Shown here: in pieces, positions 11,437 to 25,500 of the stretch | Numbering within the stretch: the first letter of the stretch is position 1 | Layout: each line of letters starts with the position of its first letter | NCBI RefSeq assembly: GCF_028583425.1 | Contig: NC_072793.1 | Location: forward strand, 102,409,689 to 102,473,688 | Origin: Eublepharis macularius | Taxonomy: Eukaryota; Chordata; Lepidosauria; Squamata; Eublepharidae | DNA: 64,000 nt | Direction: 5' to 3' | Position numbers and translations under genes: made by a program | Notes under the pieces: generated by a model | Databases searched by the model: none | Seen by the model: the letters and a program-made list of their open reading frames with translations, nothing else | What the model was told of the DNA's origin: nothing

Positions 11437-14167
11437 TTCAGCATGATGAGAAGCAGGATGAGAAACAAAATGAGAAAATACTTATAAATCCTGCTCAGAT
11501 GCCAGTATTTTGCCATCACTCAGGGACTGCTATCTGCATTCAAGCTCTTCATGTTTAATTTCAGTGTCAACTTTAATAATTCAGTGGCAAGAAGAGTTCT
11601 CAGTCGAGAGAAGAACAGTATGTTTATATTGCCTGCCTTTTGGTATTTACCCTATGCCTTTTGTACTTTTGTCAGGAGCTAAGAGCATTCTACACCCAAA
11701 CATTTCCAGGTGATGCATCCTCCTAAATTAGTAATATTATCTTACAGTCTCCTGTCCTTTTTAGACTGTTTTCTTCTTCATCCATTCCTTCTCAACAAGT
11801 CACTTCCTTGTAGTTCTGTTTGTTGGAACAGCATTACCTTTAGGTAAATTAAATTAATCTTTTACCTCAGGATAAAGTTATTAAACTTGAGAATGATACT
11901 TTATTGAGGGAGCCACATGATATCCAACTGGAGGAACAGGCCTGGTCTCTTAATGTAACAGGATGAACCTCTTCCTAGATACTTGTTGTGTGTCTTTCAT
12001 TGTAATCTTGTGTGACTACTCAGAAAAATTCTTGGAACAATTGCTTCTTTTAAAAACTACTTTAAATAGTAGCAGTATTAAAGAACTACTGGTTGGTTAA
12101 TTTGAGTAGAGCTCCATAAATTTGCATGCAAACAATAGTTTAGAAGAAAAAAATTATAAGTAACTGCTGTTACATAAAACATATCTGTTTTAGAAAGAGG
12201 CATTCACTCCTGGGTATGAAAGAAAGGGGGAATGTTTTTGTGATAGACCAGAGCCCCTGCTCTGTGGCAGCCCTGTCCAGTCACTAAGATGCTGCTACAT
12301 CCTCCTTAATCCTTTCTTTCCAGGACTAGAAAGGTTTGGGATACTTCCTTAGGTTTCTCTTGGATGACATACCAGACCCCCAGCCTAGATTGGGCTAGTT
12401 TTAGGGGCATCTGCAGTCTCACTTCACTGAGCCTGTAGTACTGTGGATGAATGACCAAGCACATGGGAAAACTTCCAAGCTCAAATTGTGTAACTCTCAT
12501 GACGGTCAAAAAATGAACTCCCATTGGATCAACCTAATTCACGAAGAGGCACTTTCTCCACCTCTTGGGGGCCTGATTAGACCTAGGGGGAGAATCTGTG
12601 GGATCTTGTGATAGCCAAGAGCAATTTACCACTCCAAGGGAAGGAGAGCAATAAATATACAAACAACCCAGTTGTTCTCAGGAGGGAGTTACTTTCAGCA
12701 TAAATTATTAGGTCAGCAGTATCACTTATAAACAGGGAGGTGAAGTTTGATGATATTGGAGTGGATATGGTGGTCTACTTTGTACTCAAATTTAAATCCC
12801 CAAAGCAGTGGAAAAATAGTAATAAAAATGGCCGTTGTGAATGGCATTCTGAACAGCCATCAATCAGTAACAACAATTTTATGGTTAAATTCATTGGTCA
12901 TGACACATCTTCTAATATAGCTGCCATTTACAATTTTATGTAAGTTTTCATATTAAAAATGATTAACTGTTTAAGAATATGTTGCCCAGTTAATCAGGGC
13001 TAGCATTTTTCTTCATCACATGACTTTTAAGCAATTAACTGGTCAATCAATGTTAGACATAGTTTGAAGAGAATAAAGTGCAAAGTGCATCATCTTGCCT
13101 TTTGCTTTCCTTGGTGGGTCACCAGGGGTTGTTGTTCTCCTTCAAGTAGCTAGCTAGAAGGATGGCATCTGTTTTGGAATATGAGGCATTTCAATGTGAT
13201 GAAACACAACTGAAATGTGACTGCCTCCTCATGCTGCCATAAGATACTAATACACATTGATCATGTGGTATAGTCATCTCTGAACTGCTTCATTTTAGGC
13301 TAAAGTTAAGGATAATTTGCCGTGATTGGAGGCAGCATACTACGTAATGGGGGCAGGGGGCAACAGAGAAGAGCCTTTGTCTTCCACAACCTGCTTGCAG
13401 ACTGTCCAGAGGCACCTAACTGGCCACAGTGTGAAATGGATCCCTGAGCTAGAGGGCACACAGCTCTGATGCAGCAGGGCTGCTTGTGTTCCTGAATAAG
13501 AATAAAATCAAGAAGTCCCAGTAATGAAAAGGAAGAATATGGTTGGTAAGACCCTTTCTAGACTAAAGCTAGCGATATTTGTAGCTCCTTAATGAGGTTC
13601 AGAATTAATGCAATTTTTTTAAAAAATGGTGCCGTATACAAAAACATAGGCCATGGGAATCAGGGCAAGTCCTGCTACTTTCTTGTGTGCTTATCACATG
13701 AATTGCCAGAAGATCAGATAAACTGGATGCACCCCAAGTTAATTTATTTGCAGGAGGGGGGACTTTAATCCTTGAATAATTGTGCTGTCCTTGTTTCCAG
13801 CAGGTACATATACCCCAGTTTCTCTTTCATGATGCTACACTCACTGCTGCTTCCCTGAGGGATTAGGGTTGACCACCAAATTAGTGGTATGGTGAAATGA
13901 AGAGAGGATGTGCATCATTCCATCTTTGGCAATTCTAGTTCCATTCTCATGCTGCACTAGTGGGATTGAGCAAGCACTCCTGTAATGTTAGATGGAAAGT
14001 GGGATGGTTGAGTTAAGCTTGGCCTTTGCATCATAGTACAGTTCGTCCTTTTTTTCTCAACCAATCTCTTATTCTTAAGCAACAGAGTAAAAAAAAAAAC
14101 AAATGCTAATGAGGCAGCCATATCGATCTTCTGCAGCACAAATAAAAGTCCCATTGCTCCTTACAGA
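11437..14167. other. Non-coding, no named feature
   Basis: AT-rich sequence with no recognised exon or repeat. Confidence 0.45.
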
Positions 14168-14250
14168 CAGACTCATTTATTGTTGCATAAACTTTAGTGC
14201 CACAGGACCCAAGCTCATGAAAGTTTACACTGCAATAAATGTGTTGGAAT
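14168..14250. mobile_element. Foldback-repeat family fragment
   Basis: AGTGCCACAGGACCCAAGCT and CATGAAAGTTTACACTGCAA are diverged versions of the 'gtgccactggact ... gaaagcttatac' family found elsewhere in the window. Confidence 0.5.
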
Positions 14251-14993
14251 TAAAGCAGGCTCCCAAATAGTGAAATCTTTGCTGCTTTGTGTGCAAATGC
14301 AGACTTGTCAGGGTGGCGTAAGTAACAGCTAAGCAGGAGCAGGAAACTGCTGCTAGGCGAGAACATATTTTGCATCCTGGGAGAGGAAGTGGAAGTTTCC
14401 GGGACTCTTTTTGCAGCCTTGTTAGCTCACGATGACATCTCCATTATAAATTGCTGTGTCTCCTCTCACTTCTAAAAATTATTGCTGGCCCAGCTGATCT
14501 GTGGCAGAGAAGCTTTGGTCATGGAAAAAGGAGGCCGAGGGCTAGGGTGGCTGTGGACTCTTTAGATGGGCAGGGAGTATGGTTGTTGTGTTTAATAAAG
14601 TGGTGTGGCTGTGCCTGGTGCAGTTGACTTCCGGCCAAGAACCTTGACCTTCTTGGCTCCTTGTTTTTGTTTATGAGCAGGAGAGAGTAAGGAGAGCACG
14701 GGGGCTCCAGAGGGAAACTGGTCTGTGTAGAAACTAAGCAAGTGATGCAATAGGCAGATAACTGTTTCCCTGTTGAGGCAGTGAACAAGTGGTTCCTGAA
14801 GCAGCCATGGGATACTGGTCAGTCTTTTATGTTCAGCGTCTGCCTCAGTAGCACTGGCTAAGAGCTGATCTGCACGTGCAAACCAATGACACTGTACATT
14901 GTACAACTTTGTTGGTTTTAGCCTTGCCCTCTCGTAGATGTAGAAATCTAGCAGAAGCCAGGAAGCTTTTTGAATTAAAAACACACAAAACTT

Positions 14994-15168
14994 CCTTATG
15001 TTGAATAAGGCTGTTCGTCCATCTAGCCCAGTGCAGTCTACTCAGATTGACTGGCTCTCCTAAGGATTTTCTCTTGCCCCGTTGCTGAAAATCTTTTAAT
15101 GGGAGGTGCCTGGGACTGAGCCTGAGATTTCTTGCACGCAACACATGTGATTTATTGTGGTTCCTTCC
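14994..15168 (-). mobile_element. tRNA-derived SINE, second family
   Basis: The plus strand reads CCATCTAGCCCAGTGCAGTC, then GTCTACTCAGATTGACTGGC, then GGAGGTGCCTGGGACTGAGC. This is the reverse complement of the SINE family whose forward copy is at 17520-17715. Confidence 0.75.
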
Positions 15169-16402
15169 TGACACAGGAGAACGTTCAGATAAGCATTCCC
15201 ACACACACCTGAAGCACTACAGATTGAAAAAGGCTGTTCTGTGAGATTATTACGAGCATGTTGGTCAGCTCAGTGCAGCAGGGCCCCTTTCCACCATAAT
15301 TTTTCAGTGGCACAGTCACTAAGGAAGGCCTTCCTCCTGGCAGAAACGCTTGGCTTCTTTTCAGAGGAGCTGGCTTCATTTTGTAACTTGTGGGTCTGCC
15401 AGAGGATGAGGAGAAGGATTGTCAGATGCTATTTTGTATGTTTAAACAATGATAGCCTGCAAGATTCTGGCCAATGTCAGCATAATCACTAACTCAGCAT
15501 ATGCCAGTAAGGAAGTTTAGCAGTAATGACCCTTATTTTAAAACACTTCTCTTTCCACAGTTGCATTAAGGCAGCCTGGCAAAGGCACCTCAGTTGGGGA
15601 AAGATGGGAGTCACATCTTTCTCAAGCTTTTCCACAGTGTTCCATCTGTCTCTCTCTTTATAAGCTTTTGTGTTCCAATTGAGAAGCTCCTGTGCACTGA
15701 CAGGCCATCTGAGAGTCTCTGAGCCCCTGTCTGAACATGGGTTTCCTTATTCACTTCAGTGGGTTGTATCCTACTGCTGCACTCAGGTAAGAGTGGTGTG
15801 TTCCATTGGCACAAGGTACATCCCACCAGCAGAGGAGCCTTTTGTGTTAGCAGGACATGTCTTGTGCTGAGAGAACCCTCCTCTTCTTAGCTGAGCAAAG
15901 TGGTAAGGTGCTTCTCAAAGTTAAGGGACTGCAGGGCATTCTTTTTCATAGTCTTCATAGTTCTTGACACTGTTGTGAGTGGCAAAGCCCCTCCATTGCA
16001 CATGGGAGCACCATGTACACATTGAGGCCTGTGAAATTTTGGAATGGAGCAATGTTCAGAGTGATGTTGCATTCTCATTCTCGTTACCTCAGTATTATTA
16101 CTTACACAATGCGGATGGAGTTGTGTTTGTTTTGTTTCTACAACCAGTCAGCCCTGTGAAATAAGCCATATAATTTTTATCAAGAAGTACTCAAATCTGA
16201 ATGCATGAACATAAAGCCCAGATAGACATCTCTGTTTCCAAGGAAAGCTAGACTTCTTAAAATTCTAACTGCAACACTTGGGTTGAACCAAAGCATCTTG
16301 GAGGTTGTAAGTTCTGCAGACTGAATGTGGGATGATTTGTGCTACATTACTATATGGCATCCATTTTGTTCACTGGTATCCTTCTCCCTTCCCAACTTTC
16401 AG
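15169..16402 (+). other. TWF2: Upstream intron of TWF2
   Basis: This stretch precedes the first recognised TWF2 exon and ends in the polypyrimidine tract and AG acceptor (TTCCCAACTTTCAG) at 16402. No other feature was recognised. Confidence 0.7.
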
Positions 16403-16581
16403 AGCAGCTGGTGCTGGGAGCCTACAAAGAACTGTCTCGGCGTTGGGATAAGGACTATGACTCCTTTGTTTTGCCACTGCTGGATGAACTGCAGCCCTGT
16501 TACATTCTCTACCGACTGGACACTCAGAATGCACAGGGCTATGAGTGGCTCTTCATCTCCTGGTCACCTGACAACTCCCCT
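16403..16581 (+). CDS. TWF2: TWF2 exon (ADF-H domain 1)
   Basis: The exon follows TTCCCAACTTTCAG and ends before GTAAGCC. It opens with the last two bases of a split Glu codon (phase 1 upstream) and reads [19 protein letters not shown] through SWSPDNSP. It corresponds to about residues 35-94 of the 349-residue protein. Confidence 0.97.
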
Positions 16582-19500
16582 GTAAGCCTTCCATTTATTT
16601 CAAGTAAAAGAAACCCTGCTCGGTTTTCTCCTCCTGTGTCCATGTTTGTCTGGCACAGATAACAAATCTATGCTGTGCAATGAGGATGAAAAGCTCTGCT
16701 ACGTGTGCAGTACAGCCATCATTCCAGTCGCTGTACCACCCCTTTCAAGTCTTGTAATAGCCATGCTGGGTTGGTTTATAATATTTTTATCTTGCTCTTC
16801 TTCAAGGAGCTAAGGGCAGCAAACATGGTTCTCCCATTCTCCACTAACATTCATGACAACCCTGTGAGGTAGGTTAAATTGAAGAATGACTGTCGCAAGA
16901 TCACCCAATGAATTTCATAATGAGGTGGAATTTGAACCTGAGTCTCTCCAGACCTAATCTGACAGTCTAGCTCACACTAACATGCTAGATGTATCCTCTT
17001 TAACTTTTGCAAAGTCAGCCTGCTATTATTTTAAATGTTTATATCACACATCCTCAGCAAACAGTATTTTTGAGACTACAATGCCAAGACCACGGCAATA
17101 CAGCCCGGAAAACCCACAACAACCATCGTTCTCCGGCCGTGAAAGCCTTTGACAATACATTTTTGAGATACCTCATATGATGAAATGACTTCCCCCAGGG
17201 TTTTTTAAAAGAGTTTTTAAATTGCATGTTTTGATTTTTGATATGTATATTTTGTTCCTTGAAATTGTTATGCAGGTATCTGATTAGGCAGGAATGGGGA
17301 CATGATTGAATGCACAGCCTTCCAGCCATTTTGGAAGAGCCCTTTTAGAATCTAGAACACAAATAATAGTTAAGGAATAACAGTTGAAAATGACTGAATG
17401 GTGTATTGGCTAGGTTTGAATGGAACAGAGTTAAGAAATCTAAGGTAATTAGAGAGAAGTGTTTACTTTTAAAAGATACTCCTGGGCAGAAACACTTCCT
17501 CTTAACAAGTTGAGTTATATTCGTATAGCTCTGTAGTAGAGTATACAGAAGGTCTCAGGTTCAAACTCTGCATCTCCAGTTAAAAGGATCAGGTAGTGGG
17601 TGATGTGAAAGACATGCATCGGAGACCCTAGAGAGCTCCTGCCCCTCTGTGTAGGGAGTGCTGACCTTGATAGGCCAAGGGTCTGAGACCTGGTATAAGA
17701 CACGCATTTGTGTTCATGTAGAGCCAATCTAGGAGGCTGCAAAGTATGTATCGAGAAGTCTGCTTGTTAACTTCTGAATCAACACTTTTGCTCAGTTTGG
17801 TAAAATAGGTTTTAATAGTAATATGTGTTTGTTATATATTACCCAAGAATATTTTGTGTTTCTTCATAGCTTGCAACATTCATAAAAAACTATAACGCTG
17901 TTAAACTGTTTGAACTATTGTTATATAGTGGTCTTAAATTCAATCAGATATAACTTTTAGTTTCTTTTGAAAGAAAGAATTGGGGCTGTTACCCCAGTTG
18001 TGTAAGCAATCTTACACAATTACATAAATTTTCAAAGTAGATTAAATCTGCATTAATTCTTCAGTCTTTCCTTGTTTGTTTTGACATGATGTGGTTTCTC
18101 ATAGCTGCCAGTATTTCGGAAGAGCTGTTTCTTTCTGTCAATGAAAAAAGAGAGAGCTTCTTCCAAAATTGTCCTGCCACCTCCAGTTTTGTAATTTAAA
18201 AATAATTAGCCATTTACAATATTTGCTGCTCTGTTAATTGGAAAAATGTTTTAAATTGATCAAAATATTTAAATGTATTAATCATCAGAGTTGTTACAGA
18301 ATGACATGTAAAATGAGGAATATCTGCTCTACTCTTAATATTTATTTAATACTTTTAAAGGTGTAATTGGCTTGAATGAATTTGACTGCAACACATGTTG
18401 CAGTGCTCATCACCCACCATACCCAGATTACAGAAGGCTAAGTGGTTTGGTTGGTTTTGTTGCAACAGACTAAAAATCCTATGGCACCTTAAAGATGAAC
18501 GATTTTCTTGCATGCTACTGTCAGTTGTCACCCAAGTGATTGGGAACCTTTTGCTTAATTGATTTTCTCTGTTTCCATACTTTGGCATTGATTTTAAAAC
18601 ATGAATTCAATCTAACAAATCATGAACTTTTTGAAGAAAAGCTATCTTAAAACCTTGGTGATTTAACATGTCATGAAACAACAGGAAATATTTCTGTAGA
18701 CAGAGGTCCTCTGTTGGGGTTGAGCCTACTTTATCTTACCTCAAAGAATCTTACGGAACTCTTGCACCTCTAAGAGAATCTCTGGTTATTTTAGACCTGC
18801 CGTGCCATCTGGTGGCCACCTTAGGCAAATATATTAATGATTGAATTTAGCACTAGCTGAATCCCGAAGCCCAACCAGGTGAAATAGGGGATAATCCATT
18901 AATAAATACTCGGTGCATGTTCTTTTGATAAGTAACATTTGGAGGATGTAGTTTAGATCAGTAGTTTGGATATGCAGCCCCATGCATCTTTATCTACTCA
19001 TAAAGCTGCCACTAGCTTATTTCCCGCACCCACCCTTACAGATCTGAATCATTCTCTCCTTTTACTTGCTGAGAATGAAGATGTTGCTGAAAGCATTCAT
19101 AACCGCTGTAAAGATACATCAGTGGTACAAATGTATGACACTTAAACTACCAGAAGTTTAAAATTGGCATGGCTGTCCCCAGTGGGTTTATCTCTGAATT
19201 GGAATATTTCACCACATTTCCTCAAAAACGGGAACCCCGTGATGGAGACAAGTAATAAATTGCTCGGAATTTCCAGGTACTTATGTAGAGCTCCTTGATG
19301 AGATCACTCAGAGTAGGGAGCAGCTGGATTCAGTCCTTGCCTAATTGCTTTTATTGGCTGCCCTATAGATTTTTATATTTCCATGTTCTGCATGGCTGAT
19401 CTCATCATCCAGAACACTGGTTTGAAGCCCATGACCTTCTAGAGATTATGGGTCAGTTCAGATATAAGTAACATTCCTGATCCTAGTTTCAGGTGTGTAG

Positions 19501-22500
19501 CTGTGTTGCTCTGCAGTAGCCAGAGAAAAGAGCCACACTGTTAGCTACATCTCCTAGGATTGTCTGTACGGCAACAGTTAGGTCACTGGCTTTTTCTGTG
19601 GTAGGCTGGTTCCTCTGAAATGGTATACTAGAGTGGGTGCAAAAACTGCCTTCACTTGCTGCATTCAGGAAGGCACGCAATATGGTTTTATTCCACAATG
19701 CAGTTGATAGAGAGTAGACAGATTTAGCTAAGTATTTAACTTTTTGCTGTTTTTATCTGTTATTGGGTGATTATAATGTTTTTGTGTCCTTGTTTTGCTG
19801 CTTTGTTAACTGCCTTGAGTCTGATGGGGCAAGGTGGGGTATAAATGTCTTAAATAAATAATCTGGCCTTCAGATTGGCAGTGGCCATGAATATGTTCAG
19901 ATAGCTATGGAATGGCCTGTCCCTATCACTGATGTCATCTTTTTCTGTGTCTGGCTAGGTAAGACTGAAGATGCTCTATGCAGCAACCAGAGCAACAGTG
20001 AAGAAAGAATTTGGAGGAGGACACATAAAGGATGAGCTCTTTGGAACAGTTAAGGTATTGGTCATTCGGCACATGTAATGATGTAGTTATGCTGTGATAC
20101 ATTGGAGGAAAGGCTTATCTGCCAGTATCTTGTGCAATATGGCATAGTTTTGCTTTTTCAGTAAAAAGCTGCTAAAGATCCATCTACAGGATGGAGAGGT
20201 CATTCTGATTCATTTCCCCCTTTGATTGGTTTTCATTTCTGTAAGGCTGAACACTCTAAGAAAAAGTTGTACCTGTCCTTCAGAAATGTTATTGGGATCT
20301 TTAGCTTTGCCCATTTTCACATCCATGGGTGAATTCAGTTCTACCTTCCAGGGGGATTTTTTCAATCTCTCCTTTGTGATTGACTGAGAATCTTTGTATG
20401 AATTGTTAGTGAGATGGAACTCCATTCAACCAGTGTGTTATCTTTGTACAAAACTGGGCTGTGAATGGGCTAGTTTTCTGACATGGGCTCTGAATTGGCT
20501 AGTTTTCTCATGTGCCTGTTTTTTTGTTTTCTTTGTTTAATGTTTCTTTTGAGCCTTAGTTTATTCAAAACTTCTGACCTGATAATGAGCCTTGTTACTT
20601 TTCAGTACTATTTATTATACTTCTTGAATGTAATGTTGTTGAGGAGGAATTACTGTGACGGAAAGACCCCCTTTGTTACTTAGAAAAGATGAGGTACATG
20701 GGTTTCACATTGGATCCATACACCCCTGTTTCATTGTTAACCAGGAAATAATACCTGTTCAGACATAAATATGATCGAATAATGGCAACCTACCCTGAAT
20801 TATGCGCTTATGTGAATCTTGGCACAGTGTAGTCTCAGTCATGAAATCTGTAGGAAGTTGTTTTCATGGTCCTGTAGTTTTCATGGAAAGAACCATACGG
20901 TGGCAGCATTGCTCATGAAATAAGTCTGTGCTATAAATGATGTGCTTTTGCCCATCTGTCTGCAACTTTGATGTGCCCGTGAAATCCTCTGGGTGAGTCT
21001 GTCTCTTGGTCATGTGCCAGAATGTCTGACATTAAGTACAGTCTGCATGGCCCAGTGTCAACTTACACCAGCGTTCCTCTGTTTGGGCATTTTAATTTCT
21101 TAAGCAGTTAGTACACTGTATGGAAATTCCTAGCTTGTTTCTCACTTGGCTGGTCCCTGCATCTTCAGAAACAGAGCAGAGGTTGTGTGTGTGCACAGCT
21201 AATCCCTGCAATCCTCACGGGGTGGAGGAATCCTGCTGTGAATTTATATCAGTTTCAGATCTGAATCAGAAGCTGCGCGTACCAACTAGGTATCATGTGC
21301 TGTAGCTGCTAGGAAATGGTTGTTGGAAACTGTTGGGGTCCTCCTTAGCCTATTGCTTTTCGCTGTTGCATATGTTGCCTAATGGCATTGACCTCTTCAA
21401 GTACAGTTTAAGTATATCATTAATTAATCATGACTGCACTTACATAGAATGCAGGCCGTATGTTATGTAGGGCTGACATCTGCTCACAGGACAATTCAGC
21501 TTTGGTGCAGAAGAAAGTAGCAAAGACCCTAAAGCATAGTTCTATCTCATGCTTTGTTAAATGTAAAAAAGTCTGAGCAGTGTCACTGGCTACACCCTTC
21601 TTTTTCAGCAGGAGACTGGCATGTCCTGGGCCCTGGCAAACAAAACTGGCCTCAGTCTGGAACAAGTTCCCATGTCTGTCGATCCTGGAGAGGGGGAGGA
21701 GCTGTGCCCTTTTCTGCACTTCCTGTAGCCCCCTAGGAAGCAGGGAGCCTGGCTGGCTGGCTGGCTGCTGGGTCATCAGAAATAGATTGATAGACCAAAG
21801 GGCAAGAGACGAAGATGTTTGTACTAAACAGAAGCTTAGAAACAGGAAGGTGAAAATGGAATGGTGCTTTAGTGGACCGCAGTAACAATGGGCTGATCAG
21901 ATCCTGTTGGGTCTGCATTCATGGCCTAGTAAAATAAGATTGACAACAGAATATTTAATGTTAACTTGCCTTGGGTACCCTCAGTCTTTTAAGATGCCCC
22001 TTTGACCTGAACCTTGTGGTTCTAGTGTCTGTTGAATGGGCATTTCCCTTGTTCTCAGAAGTTCTGGATCTTTGTAACACTGGCAGAAGAGAACTGATTT
22101 CCCTTTGTTTGGTTATTGAGCTAAGCCATTCTTTTCAGAATTAATTAACCATGAGGTATTCCATTTTTCAATTTGTGCTGCAAGAGTCTGCAAAGGAGTC
22201 TTGCTGCTACACTGTAGGATAGCTGACCATCACTGCTGAGGGCCCTTGCATAGCAGAGCCAACTTAGAACATTAACAGAAGGTCTAGGGTACAGCCATGG
22301 ATCTACATAGCATAAGATGTGTTCCCTGTCTCCTTTCTCTGGAACTACACTATCCCAAGCTCCTTGTAGGAGTGTGCTATAAACATGTAATGTCATAGAT
22401 CTGCTGTATTTTGTATGAAAACTGCAGTTGTCACATCAGCACCTCTGTTTGGCTACAGGAAGACATCTCCTTCAGTGGATACCAGAAGCACGTGTCATCC

Positions 22501-25500
22501 TGTTCTGCCCCAGCTCCTCTGACTGCAGCGGAACAAGAGCTTCAGCAGATCCGAATCAATGAGGTGAGAGGCAGGGCACTGAGATGCTTATGCAGATGAC
22601 CACCTAATCGTTTTTGTTTCACTTACAGTTTCCTCTGGCACTGTTATGCCTCAGAGAGGTACTACCATGATCTCGAGGCTGCATGTATTATGTTGGGATT
22701 GATATAACCTGGGAGGACGGAGCTCAGCCATGATGCACCCCTCCTTTGAAAACAGATTGTGCCCTCTGACTGAAGACCAGGGAAATGGAACGTATTTAGA
22801 GAGGAAAATGTGGAAAGATTGTTGGGGCCATGGATGATTCTAGGTATACCCTTGTTGTCCCTCTTCCGTTCTGTTTCTCTTTACTTATCTCGCCCAGTTC
22901 CTCCTTGAAGCACCTGCTTCCTTGCCATTTCTCCATGTTTATTTCCTTCCGGCTGTGGCCTTTCTTCTGTTGCTTTGTTTTGACCATATCCAGAAGAGGG
23001 CTGTGCTGGGGAAGTGGACCTGTGTCCTTACAAGTCTGTCTGTCACAGTCACTGGCCTATAAGAAGCTTGTGACAGTTGCCTGACTGCATTCTGCACAGC
23101 AGTCACATCAGCACTGACTCTGCAGACTTGGGGAAAGAATCACTGTTTCCCAGCATTGAGTACAGTGATCCCAGTGCGGCAGAGATATGAAGTGCCCACA
23201 ACAAAAGTAACCTCAGGGATAACAGAAGATTTGTTTGAAATAAATGGGTGACAGCTGTGCTTCTGTTGCCCCAAAACAATTCACCATGAGCTTATCCAGA
23301 AGAAACAGTTTTTGAAAGCTCCATGTCAATTCTGGATATAATTCTTTGGTAGTGAGATTGGCTATCCCACTGAACGATTTCCCAGTTCAGCAGCCAGAAC
23401 CCTCTTCATTTAGAGTGTCAGACAAAAACTGCTTGCTGGCCTGCAGTACTGCCCAATAGTTCCACATAAGCAAAGAGAATGGAGTAGCCATCGCTTTGTG
23501 CTATTAGCTTGTGAGAGCACCTAAAATCTATCACAGACCCATGGAGGAACAATGGTTAACACCAAGTTATCTGATAACTTGTGTTCTTCATTGTTCCTCC
23601 ATAGTCCTCTGATAGTTTTAAAATAATCACAGAAATATATTGTTTATGAACAGTATATGCCATTGGTCCAGTACTGTACAGAACTCATTTGATACCCTTT
23701 CTTGACTTTTCTGTTTTAGTCTTCCAAGAATTGTTTTCCATTTCTGTACGCTCCTTTAATATAAAGGTGGACCTAAACAATTTGTCACCTGCCAGATTTG
23801 TGCTTTAGGGCTCTCTCCTCATCTTCCAGTTGATGATCAAATCAGCTGATGGATTTGCAGCTAACATGTGCCAGCCAGCTTTCTTATGTACTCTGCCTTA
23901 AGCCTTGGGGATGTTAGAATCTCTCTTGGAGAAATAATGGCAGTGCAGAAGCCAGAGAGACCGTCAGAAATTAACTTTTCGTTCTTTCTAAAGGCAACTT
24001 TTAAGTGAAATAACACAGACACCCAAATATGGGGCAAGCACCTTCCAGGAGACAGAAAGACATTGTATTGCCATAAAAGTGAGTGCTGGTGGAAAGGGAA
24101 CAGGTAGAAGAGAATGAGAGCAATCAGGAGCTGTCCCCTCCATTGAAAGCGAAGGGTGTGAGATGAAGAGGTTTCTGCTAGAGGTGTGAACAGTATGGAC
24201 CAAGGAGGGGGAGAAGAACTGGGTTGGGAGAAGGGGGGAAAGCTGCCACCTGTAAAAAAGATGGAGAAGAGGAATCACAGCAATAAACTAGGGAAATGTG
24301 GGCCAAGTCTCCCTCACCGCAGGCTCCATGGAGAGAAGCTACTGTGACACAGGATCTTTCCAGTTTGTGTTGAATAGGTCTGCTGGATTCTTCTGTGTTT
24401 GTTGTCAGTGTAAAGACCTGCTGTTTGTAAATGTGGGTTTTTAAAAAAAAGTGAATTCCTCTCTGCTCAGTGTCACTAATATATGGAAGCATCATACTTC
24501 CTCAAACCTTTCTGGGAATGCTGAAAGAAGAATACAGTTCTGGGGTTGCTGGCTGGCTGCAGATCTAAGTAGCATTGAAATTGTACAAGGTATCTTTGCT
24601 GTCCCTTCACCTGATTTCTCCAAATATTCACATAGGGTTTGCCTCTGCTAATTGTTTGTTGTACTTCAGTAACACAAAGCTGACTTGCATTTTATGTTTG
24701 AGCCATATATAGGATGTTGGGTGAAAGTAAGTGTTACCGGGTTAAGAAAAATTATATTAGCTTAAAGAAAGTAATTTTGCCTCACCTTAGAAATAGTGTT
24801 GTGCACATTGAGCAAGGACCATAAAAACATTTCTTCTTTGTAATCGGGGTTTCTTGAGCCATCCATGAGTATCAAATTTTAACTTTCTGTCAGTTGGAAA
24901 AATAAGCAAGGCCCAAATGTCTTTTTTAGTTTGTTTTGTGTGTGTGTGTACTTCAACACTATGTATTACCTTACCTCAGTTAGAAAAAACAGCCCACCCC
25001 AATAATATATCTCCTGTTCTCTCCCTCATCTTTTTATTCAGCAGTGCAGTTAAACAATTCCAGCCCAGTTATCTTTGTTTTTTCTGCTCCCTTCTCTAAA
25101 TATGTATATTGATGCTTCCAATGACTCCCGCTACATTTTGCCTCTGCATGGCTGAGTGGTTGTGGCAGCCTGTGAAGAGACTTCCTCTCTGTTCAGTGCT
25201 CCTTTGCTGGGTCACTGTGCATGTGATTTGGTGTCAGTGTAGCAGGCAAGATGTCAACTTTGTTTTGAGTGCTGCTCAGAAAATTACCACCCATGAAAGC
25301 CCAAATAGTCTGATGAGATCCTGTCACTCCTTCTGTCTTTTTTCTTGACAGTATAACCAAGGGACTTTTGCTCCCATGAACAGATTTTGCCTAGGACGCA
25401 ATTTCCAATACTCCATGACCAATCTGACCTGCAGTTGATTTCTGGGGTCTCAGGCAGAGGTCTTTACCTGACCTGAAATCCCAATACAGCCTCACGCTTT

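Larger units (their letters stand above)
16582..19958 (+). other. TWF2: TWF2 intron after the first recognised exon
   Basis: A 3.4-kb GT-AG intron. It contains two SINEs, a small insertion with a 10-bp duplication and a LINE tail, listed separately. The parts in between show nothing I can name. Confidence 0.9.

Noticed and set aside
1..16402. Possible TWF2 N-terminal exons (about 34 residues before the first recognised exon)
   Set aside because: I scanned for sequence encoding the conserved start of ADF-H domain 1 and found no stretch with the right residues and splice sites. They may lie upstream of the window or have been missed because they are short.
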